The notes under the pieces were generated by a model. The model ran no database searches. It saw only the letters and a list, made by a program, of their open reading frames with translations, and had not been told where the DNA came from. The position numbers and the translations under genes were made by a program. Of a stretch of 64,000 nucleotides of DNA, positions 59,020 through 64,000 are shown one piece after another. The stretch comes from Sphingomonas sp. URHD0057 (GTDB lineage: Bacteria; Pseudomonadota; Alphaproteobacteria; Sphingomonadales; Sphingomonadaceae): NCBI RefSeq assembly GCF_000620665.1, contig NZ_JIAU01000006.1:186001-250000 (forward strand), in the 5' to 3' direction. How positions within the stretch are numbered: position 1 is the first letter of the stretch; each line of letters opens with the position of its first letter.

Positions 59020-60363
59020 GTGAAGATCCAGAAGCTGCTGATCGCCAACCGCGGCGAGATCGCGCTCAGGATCCACCGCGCCTGCCACGAAATGGGTATC
59101 AAGACGGTCGCGGTTCACTCGACCGCCGATGCCGACGCGATGCACGTCCGCCTCGCCGACGAGACCGTCTGCATCGGCCCGCCGCCGGCGACCGAATCCT
59201 ACCTCAACATTCCCAACATCATCTCGGCCGCCGAGATCGTCCACGCCGACGCGATCCACCCCGGCTACGGCTTCCTGTCCGAGAACGCGCAGTTCGCGGA
59301 GATCGTCGAGAGCCACAACATCATCTGGGTCGGGCCCAAGCCGGAGCACATCCGGATGATGGGCGACAAGATCGAGGCCAAGCGAACGGCGGCCAAGCTC
59401 GGCCTGCCCCTCGTTCCGGGCTCCGAAGGCGCGATCGTAAGCGTCAAGCAAGCGCATGAGCTCGCGGACGAGATCGGCTATCCGGTCCTCATCAAGGCGG
59501 CATCGGGCGGCGGCGGCCGGGGCATGAAGGTCGTCGAGGCCGAAGACCAGCTCGAAAGCCTGATGAGCCAGGCCGCAGCGGAAGCGCGCTCCGCCTTCGG
59601 CGACGACACCGTCTACATGGAGAAGTATCTCGCCGACCCGCGGCACATCGAGTTTCAGGTGTTCGGCGACGGCGAGGGCAATGCGATCCATTTGGGCGAG
59701 CGCGACTGCTCGCTCCAGCGCCGCCACCAGAAGGTGCTCGAGGAAGCGCCCTCGCCCGCGCTCAGCAAGAAAGAGCGCCACCGGATGGGCGAGATCGTCC
59801 GCACCGCGATGAGCGAGATGAGCTATCGCGGCGCCGGGACGATCGAGTTCCTCTACGAGAACGGCGAATTCTACTTCATCGAGATGAATACTCGGCTCCA
59901 GGTCGAGCATCCGGTGACCGAGATGATCAGCGACATCGACCTGGTGCGCGAGCAGATCCGCGTCGCTTCCGGCGAAGGGCTGTCCTGCACCCAGGACCAG
60001 GTCCATCTGCACGGCCATGCCATGGAATGCCGGATCAACGCCGAGGACCCCGTCACCTTCGCGCCCTCGCCCGGCCTGGTGAAGAATTATGTAGCCCCAG
60101 GTGGCATGCATGTCCGCGTCGATAGCGGCCTCTACACCGGCTATAAGGTCCCGCCTTATTACGACAGCATGATCGGGAAGCTGATCGTTTACGGGATGAC
60201 GCGCGAGGACTGCATCATGCGCATGCGCCGCGCGCTCGAGGAGTTCGTCGTCGAGGGCATGAAGACCACCATCCCGCTCCACCAGAAGCTGGTCCGCGAC
60301 CCCGAGTTCCTGGCCGGCGATTACACCATCAAATGGCTAGAGGCATGGCTGGAGAAAGCCTGA
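59020..60363 (+). CDS. accC: Acetyl-CoA carboxylase biotin carboxylase subunit
   Basis: Biotin carboxylase (447 aa, GTG start at 59020). ATP-grasp marks include [36 protein letters not shown], the glycine-rich loop [14 protein letters not shown], and [16 protein letters not shown] with catalytic Glu and Arg. It carboxylates the biotin of AccB using ATP and bicarbonate. Its length fits the family. The next gene starts inside its end. Confidence 0.97.
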   Translation: MKIQKLLIANRGEIALRIHRACHEMGIKTVAVHSTADADAMHVRLADETVCIGPPPATESYLNIPNIISAAEIVHADAIHPGYGFLSENAQFAEIVESHNIIWVGPKPEHIRMMGDKIEAKRTAAKLGLPLVPGSEGAIVSVKQAHELADEIGYPVLIKAASGGGGRGMKVVEAEDQLESLMSQAAAEARSAFGDDTVYMEKYLADPRHIEFQVFGDGEGNAIHLGERDCSLQRRHQKVLEEAPSPALSKKERHRMGEIVRTAMSEMSYRGAGTIEFLYENGEFYFIEMNTRLQVEHPVTEMISDIDLVREQIRVASGEGLSCTQDQVHLHGHAMECRINAEDPVTFAPSPGLVKNYVAPGGMHVRVDSGLYTGYKVPPYYDSMIGKLIVYGMTREDCIMRMRRALEEFVVEGMKTTIPLHQKLVRDPEFLAGDYTIKWLEAWLEKA

Positions 60364-60737
60364 GCCCCGACGGCGGCGAGACCGATCTTCAGCGGTTGCT
60401 CGCCGGCCTCGCGCCGGCGGTGGACGCCCGGCGGTTCACCTTCACGTTGGCGAGCGGAGCGACGCTCGACAGCAACGCGTTCGCGCTCATCCGCGAGGAG
60501 GAGGCGACGACTCTGGTCAAGGTCGATCCCGAAGGCGACTGGGCCCGGATCACGCTCAAGATCCACTCGAGCCTGAGCTCGGTCGGGCTGACCGCCGCGG
60601 TTGCCGCCTCGCTTGCCGACCGGCGCATCCCGTCGAACGTCATCGCCGCAACCTTCCACGATCATCTGTTCGTGCCCTGGAACCTACGCGACGAAGCGCT
60701 TGGGGCGCTTCACGCTTTGTCGCACGGACGCAGCTAG
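60345..60737 (+). CDS. ACT-domain protein
   Basis: A 130-aa soluble protein with ACT-like beta-alpha folds, similar to small ACT-domain (ACT_7) proteins. It begins inside accC by 19 bases at ATG 60345 (AGAGG before; ATG 60333 is an option). Recognisable stretches are [20 protein letters not shown], then [20 protein letters not shown] and [22 protein letters not shown] domains sense amino acids; with accC it may tie fatty acid synthesis to amino acid supply, which is inference. Confidence 0.65.
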   Translation: MAGESLSPDGGETDLQRLLAGLAPAVDARRFTFTLASGATLDSNAFALIREEEATTLVKVDPEGDWARITLKIHSSLSSVGLTAAVAASLADRRIPSNVIAATFHDHLFVPWNLRDEALGALHALSHGRS

Positions 60738-60791
60738 CCCCGCGCAAACTTTCCGCCTCCGCGCGCGTTTCCAAGCGCGAGGAACACTTTC

Positions 60792-61502
60792 GTGTCGACC
60801 TATCGCGCAACCGCCGATCGCCCGGACAAGGCGAAAGCCGTCACGGCGGTCGTCGCCGTCCATGCCGCGCTCGCCTTCATCATCCTCTCCGGCCTCAATG
60901 TGCGCATGGTCAGCAGTGTCGTCGAGCAGCTGAAGACCTTCGACGTTACCCCGCCCCCGCCCCCGCCGCCGCCCGAGCCCCCTCCCCCCAAGCCAAGGCC
61001 GGAGCAGGCCAAGCACGAAGCCGGCGCGCCGGCCAAAAGGGCGGAGCCGACGCCGATCGTCGCGCCGCAGCCGCGCATCCCGGTCCAGTCGCCGATCCCT
61101 GCCGCCAAGATCGCCGGCACCGGCAGCGCGTCGAGCTCAGGTGCGGGAACTTCGGGCACGGGCACCGGCGCGGGCGGCGCGGGCAACGGGCCGGGCGGCG
61201 GCGGCAGCGGCGATTACTCGGGTTATATTCCGGCTCGCTTGGTCCGGAATCTCAGTAGGGGCGATTATCGCTCCATTACCGGAGGATCGATGCCCGTCGG
61301 CTCTGCAGACGTCGCCATCGTTGTTTCAGCGCGTGGCGCCGTGTCCGGCTGCCGCCTTATTCGGTCGAGCGGCAACGCAATGGTGGATGCGCGGCTTTGC
61401 CCATTGATCCAACAACGCCTCGCATTCCGGCCTGCATTGGACGCAACTGGACGCCCAATCGATTTCCGAACCAACTTCCACGCCAGCTGGTCAGTCGGTT
61501 AG
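60792..61502 (+). CDS. TonB-family energy transducer
   Basis: A 236-aa TonB-like protein from GTG 60792. A membrane helix (about residues 15-37) is followed by a proline-rich region (PPPPPPPPEPPPPKPRPEQ) and a Gly/Ser-rich linker, then the C-terminal TonB domain (VAIVVSARGAVSGCRLIRSS, CPLIQQRLAFRPALDATGRP). It energises outer membrane receptors through ExbBD, which are not adjacent. Sphingomonads often carry several such genes. Confidence 0.87.
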   Translation: MSTYRATADRPDKAKAVTAVVAVHAALAFIILSGLNVRMVSSVVEQLKTFDVTPPPPPPPPEPPPPKPRPEQAKHEAGAPAKRAEPTPIVAPQPRIPVQSPIPAAKIAGTGSASSSGAGTSGTGTGAGGAGNGPGGGGSGDYSGYIPARLVRNLSRGDYRSITGGSMPVGSADVAIVVSARGAVSGCRLIRSSGNAMVDARLCPLIQQRLAFRPALDATGRPIDFRTNFHASWSVG

Positions 61503-61507
61503 CACTC

Positions 61508-62881
61508 TCAGCGGCTGGCGACCGAGCTTCCGTCACCCTGCGCCGACGTCGCCGCGAGCTTGGGCGCGTCCCGCCCGTAGGCGTCGTCGTAATAAGCCAC
61601 CGCCTCGCCGTCGGGCATCGCGGTCAGATAGGTGATGTAGACCGGCACCGGCGCGTTCAGCATCACCGGCTCCTCGGGAGCGGCGCCTTCCCACGTCAGA
61701 TCGCGCCCGAACAGCCACTTGCTCAGCCGCCACGCATCTTCCAGCCGCACGCAGCCCCCGCTGAAATAGCGTGTCGACTCCTTGAACAGCTCGCGGCGCG
61801 GATTGTCATGAAGGTAGACCCCGAACTGGTTAGGAAACATGAACTTGACGCGGCCCATGAAATTCTTCGGGCCGGGCTTCTGGCGGATCATCACGTTGAC
61901 GGTGCCGTCGTTCACGCCCTTCCAGTCAACCGTCTTGGGATCGATGATCGCCGGGTTGCGGGTCCAGTCTGAGACGATTTCGTATCCGTAATCGTCAAGA
62001 TATTTGAGGCCGAACTTGGTCACGTACTGACCGACGTCCTCGCCGGCGAGATCGGGCGGCACATACCAATAAGGGTTGAGCGCGGCGAAGCGGATATAGG
62101 CGGTCAGCATCGGGGTCGGCCACTTGGGCTTGCCGACCACGACGACCATCGAATCGACCGGCTTGCCGCCGTCGTACATGTAGAGCCGCTGCTGCGCGGC
62201 GTTCACCAGCACATATTTGCCACGGCTGGCGGGGAGCGCCCGCGCGCGCTGCAGGTTGAGCTGGATCAGCTCGCGCTGGCGGTCGTCGCTATATTTGTGC
62301 TCGGCAAGCGCGCCGCGGAGCTGCCCGTAGAAGGGATGCATCCAGCCGACGTTGCGAAGGTAGTCGCCGAGCGAGGGCTGCGCGGCGGCTTCGAGGAGAG
62401 CTGCCAGCGGGGTCGGCGGCGCCGGCCGAAGCCCGGGATCGACGTAAGTTATGCCGACGCCGGGATCGCGCTTCACGTCCGCGACATAGGCGGCATACGC
62501 GATGGACAGCGCTTTGTCGGCGCGCTCGACATGCTTGCGTTTGCCGGACCGGGCCGCCTGCACCAGCTCTTGCGTTTCCGGGGTCAGATATTTGCGCGGG
62601 TCGAACCCGTCGAAGGTCGCGGTGCCGAGCAGGGTGATCAGCTGCTGGGCGGCGTCGCCGGCCGTCGGCGAATACCACAGCAACGCGTCCTTGCGCGCGC
62701 GGTAGAAGTCCTCGACGCTTTGACCGTTTTGCGGTCGGCTGGCCACAGCAGCGGCAGTCGCCGCGGTTTGCTGCGCCTGCGCCGGGCTGAACGGAGTCGC
62801 CGCCAGGACCAGCCCGGCTGCCGCACCCCCCAGCCGTTTAAAAAAGTGCACCGGCACGAGGCCGGTGCACCCATTACGCAC
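61508..62881 (-). CDS. L,D-transpeptidase (YcbB/LdtD-like)
   Basis: A periplasmic L,D-transpeptidase making 3-3 crosslinks in peptidoglycan. The start is uncertain because no ATG precedes the signal peptide (hydrophobic run about GGAAAGLVLAATPF); GTG 62881 is used, with GTG 62857 or 62851 possible. The N-terminal SxLxxxL-type domain region (WYSPTAGDAAQQLITLLGTA) precedes the YkuD domain with VLVNAAQQRLYMYDGGKPVD, NPYWYVPPD and the catalytic Cys in FSGGCVRLEDAWRLSKWLFG. The usual SHGC reads SGGC. A terminator hairpin overlaps its 5' end. Confidence 0.85.
   Translation of the reverse strand: MRNGCTGLVPVHFFKRLGGAAAGLVLAATPFSPAQAQQTAATAAAVASRPQNGQSVEDFYRARKDALLWYSPTAGDAAQQLITLLGTATFDGFDPRKYLTPETQELVQAARSGKRKHVERADKALSIAYAAYVADVKRDPGVGITYVDPGLRPAPPTPLAALLEAAAQPSLGDYLRNVGWMHPFYGQLRGALAEHKYSDDRQRELIQLNLQRARALPASRGKYVLVNAAQQRLYMYDGGKPVDSMVVVVGKPKWPTPMLTAYIRFAALNPYWYVPPDLAGEDVGQYVTKFGLKYLDDYGYEIVSDWTRNPAIIDPKTVDWKGVNDGTVNVMIRQKPGPKNFMGRVKFMFPNQFGVYLHDNPRRELFKESTRYFSGGCVRLEDAWRLSKWLFGRDLTWEGAAPEEPVMLNAPVPVYITYLTAMPDGEAVAYYDDAYGRDAPKLAATSAQGDGSSVASR
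62840..62870 (-). terminator. Intrinsic terminator hairpin at the 5' end of the L,D-transpeptidase
   Basis: A perfect 10-base stem GTGCACCGGC/GCCGGTGCAC (62846-62870) with a 5-base loop, followed on the minus strand by six T (62845-62840). It ends the upstream glycine-zipper transcript 80-100 bases after its stop, but the last codons also fall in the first codons of the transpeptidase. Confidence 0.75.
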
Positions 62882-62947
62882 TTCGTTCACTACGTCTCCG
62901 ATCAACGGTTGCCCGCCGAAGCCCAAGCTCCGGCGGGACCCCGTAAT

Positions 62948-63517
62948 TTAGCCGCGCTCACCGCTGCGGGCCGGAGCCGCATAAGTCGGCGCCGGAGCCG
63001 GCATCGGAGCAGCAGACGGCCCACCGGCATAATATTGCCCGTTATAGACGTATCCGTCCACTACGCCGTCATTGTTGCGGTCGGCCCAGATCGCGCCGGC
63101 GAGACCGCCGACGGCCGCGCCGATCACCGCGCCCTGGAGAATGCTGACGCCCGGGATCACCGCGCCGGCCGCCGCGCCAAGCGCTGCGCCGCCGAGGGCT
63201 CCGGTCGCCGCACTGCCGAGAACGCTGCGGGTGTTCGGGTCATAACCGGACGGCGAGCCGGCATAATATTGGCCATTGTACATATAGCCGTCGACGTAAC
63301 CGTCATTGTTGCTGTCGGACCACACCGCGCCGGCAAGACCGCCGATCGCCGCGCCGACCGCGGCGCCTTCGATTACGCTCACGCCGGGGACGACCGCGCC
63401 AACCGCCGCGCCGCCGAGCCCGCCGATCGCCGCATCCTGCGCGACGCGCGGATTCGAAGCGCATGCGCTGAGCGTGACCGTGCCTGCCAGCGCCAGGGCC
63501 AAAATGGATTTCTGCAT
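62948..63517 (-). CDS. Glycine-zipper lipoprotein with two EF-hand-like loops
   Basis: A 189-aa lipoprotein (lipobox LSAC, Cys19), GGGAG before ATG 63517. It consists of two copies of a unit: a glycine-zipper (GGLGGAAVGAVVPGVSVIEG, and again about 80 residues on) that can pack into membranes, followed by DSNNDGYVDG and DRNNDGVVDG, an Asp/Asn-rich loop similar to an EF-hand or dockerin calcium loop, then YMYNGQYYAG / YVYNGQYYAG. The two copies are clearly duplicated. Related to envelope stress proteins (Rick_17kDa/OsmB-like). C-terminus is Pro/Ala rich. Confidence 0.8.
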   Translation of the reverse strand: MQKSILALALAGTVTLSACASNPRVAQDAAIGGLGGAAVGAVVPGVSVIEGAAVGAAIGGLAGAVWSDSNNDGYVDGYMYNGQYYAGSPSGYDPNTRSVLGSAATGALGGAALGAAAGAVIPGVSILQGAVIGAAVGGLAGAIWADRNNDGVVDGYVYNGQYYAGGPSAAPMPAPAPTYAAPARSGERG

Positions 63518-63601
63518 CGTCTTTCTCCCGTTTATTAAGCTTGCGGACTGTGCTCGAGGCGCTGGGAATTACCCCCGGCCTCGGGGCATGTCACATGCGC
63601 A

Positions 63602-63628
63602 GGAACGACGATATCGCGTCATCGTTCC
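63602..63628. promoter_or_regulatory. Symmetric EcfG-type promoter element for both flanking genes
   Basis: GGAAC (63602-63606), 17 bases, GTTCC (63624-63628). Read either way, it gives GGAAC-N17-GTT, so both strands carry a full EcfG-type match in the same 27 bases. The plus direction points to arsC (ATG 63720), the minus direction to the glycine-zipper gene (ATG 63517). Confidence 0.5.
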
Positions 63629-63719
63629 GCAACCGCGACAATGCAATTTGAAGAAACTGCCGGACGGCGGTTAAATGATTGTTTAACCGATTGAATCTCC
63701 GCGAGGAACTCCAACGAAA

Positions 63720-64000
63720 ATGAAGGCAACTATTTATCACAATCCGACGTGCGGGACGTCGCGCAAGACGCTCGAAATCCTCCGCGACAGCGGGTTCGAC
63801 GTGTCGATTCACGAATATCTCAAGACCCCGCCCAGCCGCGCCGAGCTGGCGCGGCTGTATGATCGCGCTGGAATCACTCCGCGCGACGGCTTGCGCGCCA
63901 AGGAACCGCTGGCCGAACAGCTCGACCTCACCCGCCCGGACGTGACCGACGAAGAGGTACTCGACGCGATGGTCGCGCACCCGATCCTCATCAATCGCCC
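63720..64000 (+). CDS. arsC: Arsenate reductase (ArsC-type), 3' end beyond the window
   Basis: The first 93 codons of a thioredoxin-fold, glutathione/glutaredoxin-dependent arsenate reductase; the gene runs off the window. ATG 63720 starts IYHNPTCGTSRKTLEILRD with the catalytic Cys in the NPxCGTSR motif; further IHEYLKTPPSRAEL and the DGLRAKEPLAEQL segment fit the family. It reduces arsenate to arsenite in the cytoplasm; some members act on other substrates. No other ars gene is visible. A symmetric EcfG element is upstream. Confidence 0.92.
   Translation, partial: MKATIYHNPTCGTSRKTLEILRDSGFDVSIHEYLKTPPSRAELARLYDRAGITPRDGLRAKEPLAEQLDLTRPDVTDEEVLDAMVAHPILINR

Overview
This is a GC-rich, gene-dense chromosomal segment with no mobile elements, CRISPR array, rRNA or tRNA that I could find. 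Gene content and small conserved families (DUF1476, DUF5076, DUF4112, DUF4230, the ThiS-ThiG and AccB-AccC pairs, a Flp pilin, many TonB/secreted proteins), with GGAAC-N16/17-GTT promoter motifs typical of the alphaproteobacterial EcfG general stress response, suggest an alphaproteobacterium, most likely a sphingomonad. No gene-free stretch exceeds about 300 bases.

1-9 kb: the 3' end of a GH15-type glucan hydrolase, then eight genes with overlapping starts and stops: a PQQ-dependent alcohol dehydrogenase with a lanthanide-type Asp-x-Asp site, a lipoprotein cytochrome c, caa3-type oxidase subunits II, I and III, a small membrane protein, a CtaG assembly factor and a second cytochrome c. Together they look like a complete dehydrogenase-to-oxygen chain in one transcript. 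9-11.3 kb (minus): a lipoprotein, an Nramp-family transporter with both metal-site motifs altered, and two PRC-barrel proteins, also overlapping and preceded by an EcfG-type promoter.

11-20 kb: secreted proteins, a sedolisin-like protease, an orphan secretin, a Flp pilin, a class A PBP, an orphan solute-binding lipoprotein, a DUF4112 protein, a CAP-domain protein and a MAPEG protein. 20-28.6 kb (mostly minus): S9 peptidase, nadA, DUF4230, an MBL hydrolase, a periplasmic unknown, a GT4 glycosyltransferase, then grxD-bolA-DUF1476. Between the glycosyltransferase and grxD, on the plus strand, a consensus sigma-54 promoter is followed within 90 bases by an intrinsic terminator: a candidate sigma-54-dependent small RNA.

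28.6-43 kb: hydrolases, a split 3-oxoacid CoA-transferase operon (scoA-DUF5076-unknown-scoB), a GlcG-like protein, an M13 peptidase homologue that has lost its HExxH zinc site, a MocR regulator, an SCP2 protein, an epoxide-hydrolase-like protein, and a LysR gene divergent from an oxidoreductase-RidA-aldehyde dehydrogenase operon. 43-54 kb: membrane unknowns, two related small periplasmic proteins around a PAS/PilZ pair, a TPP-dependent enzyme, GNAT, an erythromycin-esterase-like protein, pcm and a methyltransferase.

54-64 kb: tandem SGNH-like genes, a vapBC pair whose promoter/operator is squeezed behind thiG, thiS-thiG, aroQ-accB-accC, an ACT-domain protein, tonB, an L,D-transpeptidase with a terminator hairpin at its 5' end, a glycine-zipper/EF-hand-like lipoprotein, and the start of arsC. 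A symmetric EcfG-type element lies between the last two. All functions are read from sequence motifs; no database search was possible.
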